Source: UBA987 sp047620825
Lineage (GTDB): Bacteria > Bacteroidota > Bacteroidia > NS11-12g > UBA9320
NCBI GenBank assembly: GCA_047620825.1
Contig: JBLHOC010000052.1
Location: forward strand, 1 to 18,349
Direction: 5' to 3'
Length of the DNA stretch: 18,349 nucleotides
Below, piece by piece: positions 8,279 to 16,704 of the stretch (positions are counted from its first letter, which is position 1; each line of letters opens with the position of its first letter). The translations under genes were made by a program, and so were the position numbers. Under the pieces are notes generated by a model that saw only the letters and a list, made by a program, of their open reading frames with translations, did no database searches and was not told the origin of the DNA.

Positions 8279-11200
8279 TGTGTACCTTATGCTTATACCA
8301 AAATCAGTTATCGCCGATCTAAAGCTTTGGGAGTTTTTTGGTTCAGTTAAAGTTCGGTTATAAAACATTCTCAAATTGGTGTTGTCATTAATCTTATAGT
8401 CAATGTTCGGTTTAATCGAGAATATTCGGTTACCTGCCTGAGCTGTATTTGTTCCAAGTTCAATATCCCTACGAACCGTAACTCCGTCCCTAATAGATAA
8501 GTCGAATCGGAAGTTAAGATTGTTTTCTAGGTAAATTTTTGACCCTCTATATTTGATTGGTAGTTTAATACCTTTTGTAACAAAACCGGCACCAATAACC
8601 CACTCCATATTTCTTTGTTCAATCATTTGGAAGGTATTCATGAAAAGCGTAATGTTTCTATCTCTTTTATGTGCCAGTTTTAGTGTTAGCCCATTTTTCA
8701 TTGTCACATCTATACCCAGTACAGGTGTCATTCGCTCAACAAGGGATACCCCCTGTTGGAAAGTGTATTTTGACTTTAAATTACTTGTATCGTTGATAAT
8801 CGGATCAGCGCCGTAAGTTAATTCACTGTAATAACTATTTAAGTTTAATGTCGAATTATAGGCATGCTGTATGCTGATATTGGTAAAATACTTCTTTAAT
8901 CCAAATAAGTCTTTAAGTCCATTATAACTAATTTGCCACGCTGGTGCTGGTAATCTCTTGAAAGGGCTTAGTATTTTAGATTGTGTCCCCCCATAGGCAG
9001 ATAAAAACGAGAAGAGAATTACATCTTGCTGCGTTTGGCCATATCCAACTGGAAAGCCTGTCGATGGATCTACCTCACCAATTCGATCTTCAAATCGCTT
9101 GTTCAATCCGCTACTAAACTCTTGTTTTTGTAATGTTTGTGCAATCGCCAATCGATTGTCTTTAAATGCAGAGAACGCATCAGAACCATAGTTCTGTGTC
9201 ACGTCACCCAACTTATCAAATGCTGTGCCCCATGACATAAATGAAATGGAATATTGACCAATTTCTTGTAATCCTAAATCTAAGAATTTTTGCTCCCCTT
9301 CTTCGTAACGAAAATTACTAGACAATGTATTGCTGGTTCTTTTAGTAATATTTAATGTGATCCTGAAATTCCGGAAAGGTTCTAAAGTCGCACTACCAGT
9401 TACATTTTGACCCTTTAGCTGCATGTACCTAGTGTTCTGTGTAATGTCAGTAGTTATATGTCCATCTTTAGCAAGGGTATAACGTAGTTCTGGATTTTGC
9501 AATCCAAAAATAAATGGCCAAGACGGTGTATTTAAATCAAAGTTTTGTCCTAAATATTGAATGTCTGGACTGAAACCAGGTAATGTCGTACCATTGGTTT
9601 CTGTGTACGTCATTTGAGCCTGTTTTATCATTAACAAGAACGCACCAATTCCTTTTACCGCTGGGTTTAATCCTTGTTTTTTCTTTTTGGTATCTGGGTT
9701 TTTGCTCGCACCATTGGCAGAGTCAGGGTCGTCTTTATTTTCTTTTGGCTTTTTCTTTTTCTTCACGGTTCGGGAAACAAATGGTCGGAGCACTTTAGAT
9801 CTGTTGTAAAATGAAGTAAAATTCATTCGTCCGTTAAGAGTAATGGTCTGACTATTCTGAATTGTGTTTCCTAAGGTTGGATATGTGGGAGGAGCTGTTG
9901 TCCAGCTATAATTGGCAGCATATTTGGCTGTGGCAGTTATCCAGTTTAGCTTTTTAAATTTACTAAACGGAACGGTATAATTCAAATCCATCACTTGGTT
10001 GAAATTCCGCATTGTTCCGAAATTGAAGAAGTTGTCACGTATAGAATCTTCTTTCTCCTTCGTGTCAATTTCTCCGAAAGGCTCTTCAACCCAAGCATCT
10101 ACCACACTGTTGTAGTTGAACTTAAGATTATTCGTAAACCGCCACCTTGCACCATACGAACGTTTTAATGTAAACGACTTATCATAAAAACGCGGTACAA
10201 TCGCTTCGAAATCATCATTACTTCTATTCTGCATTTCCCCATAACGCCGGTCAACGTCAAACTGAAAATTCAGACTACTAGGCATCAATGTAAAATTGAA
10301 GTCCTTAATCATTCTCAATTGTTTTGCACGAATGATTTTTTTGAATGGCTCCCATGGTTTTGGCCGATTGGCATACGTATATGCCAAACTTGCACGATGA
10401 GTATTCGTGAAATTCTCTTTAACAATTTGATTTCTTCGATAAACACGTTGGTAAGAATAACTTGTATTAAAATTCTCTATATCCCAAAGGCGGACTTTGC
10501 CACCACCAGTTCTGTTCTTTTTAAAATTTGTAAAGTTTAAACTATAACGACTCGTATAGTCCTGACTTGTTTCCTTAATTGTCTTTTTGTCCTCATCAGC
10601 TGCAGCAGCCAATACTTGTTTGTATAAAATATCTGGATTTAATGGGTAATATTTAGGGTTAATATAATTTTCGTTCCAGCCGATAAACATAGGAATCGTA
10701 ATGCCTGATTTTTGAGGGAAAAACTTTCCTAGCTCTATGTTTGATGAGATGTCATACTGGAATGTTTGATCTAAACTTCGCTCATTTAATGCTTTATCTA
10801 TACCGCCAAATCCGATAGTCGTATAATTACCAGATACATTTAGCCGCGCAAAATCCGCAAGTTTGGTAACCATTCTTGCAGTAGCTGCCCATCCACCCTT
10901 ATTTGAAATACCTGTCACACGCATTTCATTGAACCAAACTTCTGTACAAAGCTTCTCCTGCCCTGTACTGCTATTTGGGTTCATTACACCCAACATCATA
11001 GTTCGGACTTGACTTAAGTCTGGCAAACCAACCACACGTAAAATGTGACCTTTACTGTTTGTAGTCTCGTATGTTGTAGTTTTAGACCTAGTCGATTTTT
11101 CTCTTTGAATTTTCAAATCATAGAATTCTTGCAAAGCAAACTCCATGTTATTGGTTGAGGGCCAAATCTCATCTTGCAATACTGCCCCATTAGCAGTTAT

Positions 11201-14200
11201 TTGAAGAGGCATCTGATACTCGTAATAATTATTCTCTAAATCAGTTCCAATTCTAACAAATGCCCAAACATCTCCGTTTTGAAGTTGGTCGCCTTCTGCA
11301 TGAAGGAACATTTTGAAATTTTTATAGTTTCTGATATCTATTTCGGTTACTCGGAAAGCACCTCTTGCATCACCTTTCTCTAATTCACAAACCCGTAATG
11401 ACAGTGACTGCTCGTTTTGCAATACTTGGTTCGGTTGTGTTGGGTCCAATTCCCGTGTTATACCAGGTGGCTCAACATATTTAATTGGAACACGTGAGCT
11501 GTTCTCCTCAATGTTTACCGTACTAACAACAAATTCAACAGGGTCGTTTGGATCAGGAGGAAGACCAATGGTCGGTGGGAATTTTAAACTATTCTGATAC
11601 CTTCTCCAATCAGCTCGAATCATTCGCATTTCAAGCAATCGAACAATTACACTATCTTCAAATCCAGTCATAAACATACGCATGAAACGAATGGATTTGA
11701 AATTACTGATTCCACCAACACGTTTTTGATAGTCTCTAATCGGAATTTTTAGCTGGTAGTAAGTAACACTATCAGGTTTGTGCCCCTCATCTTCACGGGC
11801 AGCAAACACACGAATTGAATCTGCCACATAACCTGTACCAACAACAAGGTCGGATTGACTTAAATCAATTTTATACTGGAAGTACTCTTCTATTTGGTCA
11901 AGCGTATTGTCTTGGTTAATATCCTCATCATCTGGGAAAGTTGAATTGGCTTTGGGCGTACCGTCGGGTAATCTATCTAAATTAGAGTTTCCGTCAGGTT
12001 GCTTATAATATAAATACCGATGTAAAACCGTTGTTTGAGTGACATCGTAATCGGGATCTCTATGATGTTTGAAATTATCACCAGCTGGATCACTAATTGC
12101 GTTCAAATAAGCTTGTGAAGAAGCCCCTAAGGTGTTTTTTATATCTTCAAGGTATGAGTCCTTGTAAAATTCAAGTTCAAGCTCATCACTCAATCCATCC
12201 AAACCAACGTCTTGATAACTACGAGCACTTGGATCATTGTCGAAACCATCAACAATAGGTTGAATTGTCCCAACTACCCCGCATGCCGTCTGCTCAATTG
12301 CTGTTGTAGTTGAGTTCGCAGTGGGTAATGAGTTTTCCATTGAGCGTTTTTTGTCTGGAAGAACATCCTCGGAAACGCTACCCAAATTAAGGTATAATTG
12401 ACCGCTGTTAGTCGGACCCGTGTACCCAATTTCTTTCTCATATACAAACGGATCCATCATCCAAATTTCTATATAGTCATAATTGGCAGCTTCAAAATCC
12501 GTATTCTCTATCCGACGACTTATTCCTGCCCAATTTGATTCGGGATTACCCAAATCTCCCGAAGGCAATAAATTATCTACCGTGAAATTATATGGGCCAC
12601 GTTTTTTTGGATAATATGCCAAGTCAAGCGTCTGGATAGTACGAACTTGCTGTTGCTGAATATTCTTTTTAGGGAATGGTTCATCATATGGAATGGATCG
12701 CACAAAATGGCCTGAACGCTGTGTTACATCTTGTTTCAAGTGCTCCGGCATCCTGTCCTGTGAGTTTTGTAACACAGGGTCAATGGTGTACCATGAGAAC
12801 AAACCTCTTCGATTATTATCTAATTTTATTAATCCTTGAGTCGTATTTGGGAATAAATCAGGCTGGTGCTGTGGCACACTGGCTAATTTCCACCGGCTTA
12901 CGTTTTTTATCTCGTAAGGGGTTTCCGCACCTTCAAAATCGTCTATAAACGACGTACCCCTTTCGGCATCCCCAATACTTAAAGGTTTGTGTGGGATGAT
13001 TTGTGCAAACTCCCATGTCAAAGCTATACTTGACTCTTCTTTTGTTTCGATAAAGGGCAATTTGTCAACCCAGCGCGTCAACATCCGAGACTTAGTATTG
13101 TAAGCACCGTCAAACCCATAAATGGTGTTTAGCAATGGTTCTTCCCCAATGTTAGTCTTTGGAGTAAGTGGTCTCTCGGTTAAATGCAATATTGTTCCAC
13201 CTAATAAGAGTTTGTCCGACATTTTATAATCGAACCTGCTACCAATAAGTGTTTTCTGTTGAAGGTTAAACAGTGAGTTACTCTCACATGAAGCCTTAAT
13301 CACGGCACCTGCACCTAAAATTCCCTCATTAAGGATCGTGACCATACCGATGGTATAATCAACCTGATAGTCTACACCTTCATTTAGCAATGAGCCGTTA
13401 GCCGTAACTTTTACAGAACCCTTTGGCACATTAAAACATTGTAACCGTATTTGATTACTAGACGACCCTTTATAGCTCCCCCTTAGGAAAAACTTATCAT
13501 GGGAAACATCTTGTTCAGCATCCCATTTAGTTGAGTCATATAGCGCATCAAATGAGTAATAATCAGCATTTTTCCCTGTTGGATCATTAAAATTATCACG
13601 TGTGAAATTACCAAAAGGTTCACGCATTGGGAAAATAATTCGTCCTTGAGAGGCTTGAATCGTAACACCTTCAATGAGGTCAAAAAGACCATCAGGTTTA
13701 GCTTCAAATTGCCTGTTCATTTTGTCAAGTTTAAAAACGGCGTTGAGTTGGGTTTTATACCAGTTCGTTTCGCTCGGTTCTACAGGTAAGTAGCCTAAAT
13801 CTCCACCACCTTTGTCATCGGCGTAAACCACATTAAAACTAAAATCTTCAGTCTGCATGTTGTAAGCTCCTAGGGAATAGATGTTTTTCATCATCAAGTT
13901 CCATGTTGGAAGATTTGTTTTGATCAAAGTAGATTTTACCATTTTGACCGATAATGTCGGCGGATTTTGATTCGTTGGCGGTCGATCTCTAGCAAATTCA
14001 CCCACTTTGTATATTACACCGTTGTATGAGTATTCATATGCAACTGCAAGTATCTCATCAGTATTAAGTGCCTGATTAAGAGATATGTAACCCAACTGGC
14101 TGTTCAAGGTGTATTCCTGTGTATTTAGTTGTCTCGCATTGGTTAGGTCAACATATTCTACACCAACTTGTAAGTTGTTTTTTGTTGCATCAGGATTTCT

Positions 14201-15388
14201 TGAAATAGCATCAAATAAACTGTTTGCCTCATTTGCTGGAAATTCAGCTGTACCTGGTAAAACATACGCGTTATTGTAGGGGTCACTTTCACCAAGATCC
14301 ATTAATGCAACTAAATTACCTGTATTGCTATAGTTTGAAGCTCTATTGGTTACCCATACTTCAATATAATTTATTAGAACATTACTCTGTATAACTGGTA
14401 ACCGATCCAACGCATTGTCGTAATTATTTGCAAAATATTGTGACAAGAAAAAGTGACGGTTAACGTCGTAGTCACTGGCTTGAACATTGAATTTTGTTAT
14501 TTGAGCACCACCATTAACTTCTGTTTCTCGTGTCTCACCTTTTTGCTGAGTAGCAATGGCGGTCATTGTGAGCTTGCCAAATTGCAACTTGGTTTTAACC
14601 CCAAACAAACTTTGGCCTCCTTGTATTAAACTTCCATTCAACGGTAAGCTAACATTACCCAATTCAATCGACTGCAAAATGTCATTTTCCTTTCCTTCCC
14701 AGTTCAGACCAGTTTGATTTTCGAATTCGAAAGTGGCCTCGGTATCATAATTCGTGTTAATCTTTATTCGATCTCCAATTTGCCCGGTTACGTTAACCTG
14801 CATTTTCATTTTGAAATCGAAATTTCCGTTCTTCTGTTGACGAGCTGTATAGTTAGGATTTTCAACCCTGTTGTAATTACCTCCAAAGATGAGTTCAGCT
14901 GAACCACTTGGTCTAATGTCAATTAGACCCTCCCCAAACATATCGCTTGCGAGCTTAGGGTCAAAAAAGAGATCAGGCAATATTCCACTGCTTCGAACAA
15001 AATTCGTTGCTTGAGACTTTTGACGGAAATAGTTTTGTTGATCCTTGTTTCGTTGATATTCTAAGTATTCTGCAAAAGTCATTGGCTGCGGCGAGCCAAA
15101 GTTGTGATCCCCTATTTTTTTCTGAAAACTGTATGTCTTGTCAATCGGATTGTATTTGATATCAGTCCGGACATTATCTGGATCGTTAAGATCAAATTGA
15201 TGAATCTTCTCAAAGTCATTCGACTTCCGATCACGAATAGGATACTTTAAACTGTCTTTCTTTGTTGAATCTTTCTCTGAATCTTGGAACAATAACGCAT
15301 AGTTTATCGATGGTCTATTCGCTGTAGATGAAATAGCCAAATACGATAAAATACAGATAGCCAGTAAGACTCTATAACTACTTTTCAA
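8270..15388 (-). CDS. sprA: SprA, type IX secretion system outer-membrane translocon
   Basis: A 2372-residue outer-membrane beta-barrel protein, the T9SS conduit that exports proteins with T9SS C-terminal domains (adhesins, gliding motors, enzymes). An N-terminal signal peptide is seen (about 1-23, 'LLAICILSYLAISSTA'). SprA_N-type segments are recognisable, e.g. 'GLIDIRPSGSAELIFGGNYN' to 'GDRIKINTNYDTEATFEFEN' and 'SGQEKLCTEVWFNEMRVTG' further on, followed by a long series of amphipathic beta strands to the end 'FGISIRYTLQ'. The length is normal for SprA (about 2300-2500). The start is TTG: the only in-frame upstream codons before a TAG are non-starts, and TTG gives a complete signal peptide. 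A Lys-rich hydrophilic insert lies at 1876-1905. ruvA lies directly upstream, an order common in the phylum. Partner T9SS genes are not in this window. Confidence 0.97.
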   Translation of the reverse strand: MKSSYRVLLAICILSYLAISSTANRPSINYALLFQDSEKDSTKKDSLKYPIRDRKSNDFEKIHQFDLNDPDNVRTDIKYNPIDKTYSFQKKIGDHNFGSPQPMTFAEYLEYQRNKDQQNYFRQKSQATNFVRSSGILPDLFFDPKLASDMFGEGLIDIRPSGSAELIFGGNYNRVENPNYTARQQKNGNFDFKMKMQVNVTGQIGDRIKINTNYDTEATFEFENQTGLNWEGKENDILQSIELGNVSLPLNGSLIQGGQSLFGVKTKLQFGKLTMTAIATQQKGETRETEVNGGAQITKFNVQASDYDVNRHFFLSQYFANNYDNALDRLPVIQSNVLINYIEVWVTNRASNYSNTGNLVALMDLGESDPYNNAYVLPGTAEFPANEANSLFDAISRNPDATKNNLQVGVEYVDLTNARQLNTQEYTLNSQLGYISLNQALNTDEILAVAYEYSYNGVIYKVGEFARDRPPTNQNPPTLSVKMVKSTLIKTNLPTWNLMMKNIYSLGAYNMQTEDFSFNVVYADDKGGGDLGYLPVEPSETNWYKTQLNAVFKLDKMNRQFEAKPDGLFDLIEGVTIQASQGRIIFPMREPFGNFTRDNFNDPTGKNADYYSFDALYDSTKWDAEQDVSHDKFFLRGSYKGSSSNQIRLQCFNVPKGSVKVTANGSLLNEGVDYQVDYTIGMVTILNEGILGAGAVIKASCESNSLFNLQQKTLIGSRFDYKMSDKLLLGGTILHLTERPLTPKTNIGEEPLLNTIYGFDGAYNTKSRMLTRWVDKLPFIETKEESSIALTWEFAQIIPHKPLSIGDAERGTSFIDDFEGAETPYEIKNVSRWKLASVPQHQPDLFPNTTQGLIKLDNNRRGLFSWYTIDPVLQNSQDRMPEHLKQDVTQRSGHFVRSIPYDEPFPKKNIQQQQVRTIQTLDLAYYPKKRGPYNFTVDNLLPSGDLGNPESNWAGISRRIENTDFEAANYDYIEIWMMDPFVYEKEIGYTGPTNSGQLYLNLGSVSEDVLPDKKRSMENSLPTANSTTTAIEQTACGVVGTIQPIVDGFDNDPSARSYQDVGLDGLSDELELEFYKDSYLEDIKNTLGASSQAYLNAISDPAGDNFKHHRDPDYDVTQTTVLHRYLYYKQPDGNSNLDRLPDGTPKANSTFPDDEDINQDNTLDQIEEYFQYKIDLSQSDLVVGTGYVADSIRVFAAREDEGHKPDSVTYYQLKIPIRDYQKRVGGISNFKSIRFMRMFMTGFEDSVIVRLLEMRMIRADWRRYQNSLKFPPTIGLPPDPNDPVEFVVSTVNIEENSSRVPIKYVEPPGITRELDPTQPNQVLQNEQSLSLRVCELEKGDARGAFRVTEIDIRNYKNFKMFLHAEGDQLQNGDVWAFVRIGTDLENNYYEYQMPLQITANGAVLQDEIWPSTNNMEFALQEFYDLKIQREKSTRSKTTTYETTNSKGHILRVVGLPDLSQVRTMMLGVMNPNSSTGQEKLCTEVWFNEMRVTGISNKGGWAATARMVTKLADFARLNVSGNYTTIGFGGIDKALNERSLDQTFQYDISSNIELGKFFPQKSGITIPMFIGWNENYINPKYYPLNPDILYKQVLAAAADEDKKTIKETSQDYTSRYSLNFTNFKKNRTGGGKVRLWDIENFNTSYSYQRVYRRNQIVKENFTNTHRASLAYTYANRPKPWEPFKKIIRAKQLRMIKDFNFTLMPSSLNFQFDVDRRYGEMQNRSNDDFEAIVPRFYDKSFTLKRSYGARWRFTNNLKFNYNSVVDAWVEEPFGEIDTKEKEDSIRDNFFNFGTMRNFNQVMDLNYTVPFSKFKKLNWITATAKYAANYSWTTAPPTYPTLGNTIQNSQTITLNGRMNFTSFYNRSKVLRPFVSRTVKKKKKPKENKDDPDSANGASKNPDTKKKKQGLNPAVKGIGAFLLMIKQAQMTYTETNGTTLPGFSPDIQYLGQNFDLNTPSWPFIFGLQNPELRYTLAKDGHITTDITQNTRYMQLKGQNVTGSATLEPFRNFRITLNITKRTSNTLSSNFRYEEGEQKFLDLGLQEIGQYSISFMSWGTAFDKLGDVTQNYGSDAFSAFKDNRLAIAQTLQKQEFSSGLNKRFEDRIGEVDPSTGFPVGYGQTQQDVILFSFLSAYGGTQSKILSPFKRLPAPAWQISYNGLKDLFGLKKYFTNISIQHAYNSTLNLNSYYSELTYGADPIINDTSNLKSKYTFQQGVSLVERMTPVLGIDVTMKNGLTLKLAHKRDRNITLFMNTFQMIEQRNMEWVIGAGFVTKGIKLPIKYRGSKIYLENNLNFRFDLSIRDGVTVRRDIELGTNTAQAGNRIFSIKPNIDYKINDNTNLRMFYNRTLTEPKNSQSFRSAITDFGISIRYTLQ

Positions 15389-15488
15389 ATGCTCTTTTAT
15401 TAATAACTAATGACCTGCTTAATTCTTGGTTTAAACAGTTGATAAAGTAATTGTTTTCTATAGGCTGATATAACGATTCGTTAGTCGA

Positions 15489-15496
15489 CAAATTTA
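15489..15496 (-). promoter_or_regulatory. Possible -7 promoter element (TAAATTTG) for sprA
   Basis: On the minus strand TAAATTTG fits TAnnTTTG. Its first three bases are the ruvA stop codon TAA. It would give a leader of roughly 95 nt before the sprA TTG. No clear -33 TTG is seen, so read-through from ruvA remains an alternative. Confidence 0.3.
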
Positions 15497-16078
15497 TAAA
15501 ATTTTTAATGAATTTTTAATCAGGTTTTCTGTGGTTGCACCCGCCCCTAAATCCTTACTTATTTTGAGTACAGCCTTTTCAGCTGCAAGGCGCGAAAAAC
15601 CTAACGCTTGTAGCGCTTCTAGTGCTTCATTCAAATTGGTATTATTCGAGATACCTGTAGTAGAAATATCACCGCCTAGTTTGGTCATTTTATCCTTTAA
15701 TTCTAAAATCATTCTTTGGGCTGCTTTAGGTCCAATGCCCTTGATAGATTTTAACAACGGCACGTTCCCATTAATTATTGCTCCAATTATGTCTTTATGA
15801 TTTAAGGAAGACAATATCATTCTTGCAGTTGTTGTGCCGATTCCACTAACGCTAATTAAATGTATAAAAATGGATCGTTCTAATGCGTCGTAAAAGCCGT
15901 ACAGCGTTTGACTGTCTTCTTTAACAGATAGATAAGTTAAAAGGCGTAGTTGCTTTTTGCCTTGCAAGTGTTCATATGCATTGAGAGAAATATGCACAAA
16001 GTAACCCATGCCGTTTACATTAATCACAGCATGTGTTGGAGATAATTCCTCTACATTTCCTTCTAGAAATTCTATCAT
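15494..16078 (-). CDS. ruvA: Holliday junction branch migration protein RuvA
   Basis: A 194-residue protein that binds four-way DNA junctions as tetramers and loads the RuvB motor during recombination repair. The N-terminal OB-fold domain is seen (1-62, 'MIEFLEGNVEEL', 'INVNGMGYFVHISL'). Two helix-hairpin-helix motifs follow, 'LISVSGIGTTTARMIL' (about 74-89) and 'LKSIKGIGPKAAQRMILELK' (about 109-128), with the GIG loops intact. After a flexible linker (about 133-148) comes the RuvB-binding domain III, 'NEALEALQALGFSRLAAEKA' onward. Length is normal. The start is an ATG at the first family-conserved residues. It precedes sprA on the same strand with a 105-nt gap. A plausible terminator lies just upstream (16126-16150), so ruvA probably begins its own transcript. 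Confidence 0.97.
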   Translation of the reverse strand: MIEFLEGNVEELSPTHAVINVNGMGYFVHISLNAYEHLQGKKQLRLLTYLSVKEDSQTLYGFYDALERSIFIHLISVSGIGTTTARMILSSLNHKDIIGAIINGNVPLLKSIKGIGPKAAQRMILELKDKMTKLGGDISTTGISNNTNLNEALEALQALGFSRLAAEKAVLKISKDLGAGATTENLIKNSLKIL

Positions 16079-16125
16079 TTGTTACAATTATAAATCAATT
16101 TTAAGCACGATTTTTTATTTGAAAC

Positions 16126-16150
16126 GAAAAAGCCCCTACAAGAGAAGCTT
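16126..16150 (-). terminator. Likely intrinsic terminator upstream of ruvA
   Basis: Read on the minus strand, AAGCTTCT (16150-16143), loop CTTGT and AGGGGCTT (16137-16130) form an 8-bp stem with two G-U pairs, followed at once by more T residues (GCTTTTT in all). On the plus strand no T-run follows, so it works for minus-strand transcripts only. It would end a transcript coming from the anti-sigma gene or from the unexplained 16.15-16.4 kb stretch before ruvA. Confidence 0.6.
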
Positions 16151-16160
16151 TACCGTTGTT

Positions 16161-16193
16161 GTAACTAGACACATTGTCTTTATTGGCTAGTTG
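16161..16193 (-). other. Nested inverted repeats before the terminator
   Basis: AACTAG (16163-16168) and CTAGTT (16187-16192) are perfect complements, and AGACA-CAT-TGTCT (16167-16179) is a second short hairpin that partly overlaps the first. The two pairings share bases and exclude one another in part. With the terminator just downstream on the minus strand, they could form the 3' structure of a short RNA. Confidence 0.35.
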
Positions 16194-16237
16194 AAAAGGT
16201 TGAAAAACGGGTATTAAATTAGTTCGTGAATGTGCAG

Positions 16238-16378
16238 TCAGTCGATGCTTTTAAGTAGCAAACAACGCACACACAAACCATTAAATAAACTTATGCTATC
16301 AAGCATAGTAGTTCCACTGTTTACAACCATCTTGCCATCAAACATAAATTGGAAAATGCCCAGCTGTTGTTTTGTCAT
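16238..16378 (-). CDS. Possible small protein (46 aa), unrecognised
   Basis: An ATG at 16378 opens 46 codons to a TGA at 16238. The product begins MTKQQLGIFQFMFDGKMVVN and ends 'CVRCLLLKSID', with two cysteines and no clear signal peptide. It follows the anti-sigma gene on the same strand after 67 nt. A perfect dyad lies 5 nt before its ATG, and a terminator lies about 90 nt past its stop. No family is recognised. The opposite strand is also open across much of it, and a third frame continues to 16101, so it may be a chance ORF within a non-coding RNA or a decayed element. Confidence 0.2.
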   Translation of the reverse strand: MTKQQLGIFQFMFDGKMVVNSGTTMLDSISLFNGLCVRCLLLKSID

Positions 16379-16382
16379 TCGC

Positions 16383-16397
16383 TGTTAATTTTTAACA
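16383..16397. promoter_or_regulatory. Perfect palindrome TGTTAA-N3-TTAACA
   Basis: A 6-bp perfect dyad with a 3-bp spacer (TGTTAA TTT TTAACA) sits 49 bp past the anti-sigma stop and 5 bp before the 46-codon ORF on the minus strand. No T-tract follows, so it is more like an operator or an mRNA hairpin than a terminator. No regulator can be assigned. Confidence 0.35.
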
Positions 16398-16445
16398 ATA
16401 ATTAAACCTTCGATAAACCGAAAAAAATAGAAAAGTTAAAAGTAA

Positions 16446-16703
16446 TTATTCCTTTAATTTGGTGAGGGTATCTACCTTGAAATCTGTTAAATCCGTCGTT
16501 GGAGTTTGGTTTACATGTGATTTTAGAGCCTCTTCAATTTGATCAGTCTGTTTCTCAAAAGTTTTACATGCTGTGCACATCTTAGTATGTACTTTTAGCT
16601 TCAACTTTTCGTTTCGATTCAGGCCAATATTATGTTTTTTGTGGACTAAATCAGCCGCACGCTGACAAGATATTAATAGTACATTAAGTAATTTCACTTT
16701 CAA
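16446..16703 (-). CDS. Small zinc-finger (zf-HC2-like) anti-sigma factor
   Basis: An 85-residue cytoplasmic protein with the zinc-binding anti-sigma pattern Cys13 ... His39-x3-Cys43-x2-Cys46 ('KVHTKMCTACKTFEKQ'), preceded by the helix 'ISCQRAADLVHKK'. Small HC2 proteins of this type habitually follow ECF sigma genes in Bacteroidota and bind the sigma factor, with release on redox or zinc change; that mechanism is family knowledge, not shown here. There is no membrane segment. I place the start at TTG 16703, 1 nt after the sigma stop (TAA-A-TTG). GTG 16697 is an equally possible start. Upstream ATG codons in the frame lie deep inside the sigma gene and would add a meaningless extension. The C-terminal 35 residues are polar and not recognised. 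Confidence 0.7.
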   Translation of the reverse strand: MKVKLLNVLLISCQRAADLVHKKHNIGLNRNEKLKLKVHTKMCTACKTFEKQTDQIEEALKSHVNQTPTTDLTDFKVDTLTKLKE

Positions 16704-16704
16704 T

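Larger units (their letters stand above)
16079..16445. other. 367-bp intergenic region, no confident gene
   Basis: The stretch lies between the anti-sigma gene and ruvA. It contains the minus-strand terminator (16126-16150), nested repeats (16161-16193), a small hairpin TATGCT-ATCA-AGCATA (16292-16307), a perfect dyad TGTTAA-TTT-TTAACA (16383-16397) and a possible 46-codon minus-strand ORF. I see no tRNA fold and no recognisable known RNA. The density of small dyads is higher than in the other gaps of this window. Confidence 0.6.

Noticed and set aside
13483..13707. Extra minus-strand open frame inside sprA
   Set aside because: It lies entirely within the well-supported sprA frame and shows no own signals.
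16008..16190. Plus-strand open frame over the ruvA start
   Set aside because: It is antisense to the conserved ruvA N-terminus and then runs through the minus-strand terminator; no support.
16079..16445. tRNA, tmRNA or CRISPR in the intergenic region
   Set aside because: No cloverleaf, no CCA-ended acceptor pairing, no tag-like reading frame in tmRNA context and no regularly spaced repeats were found.
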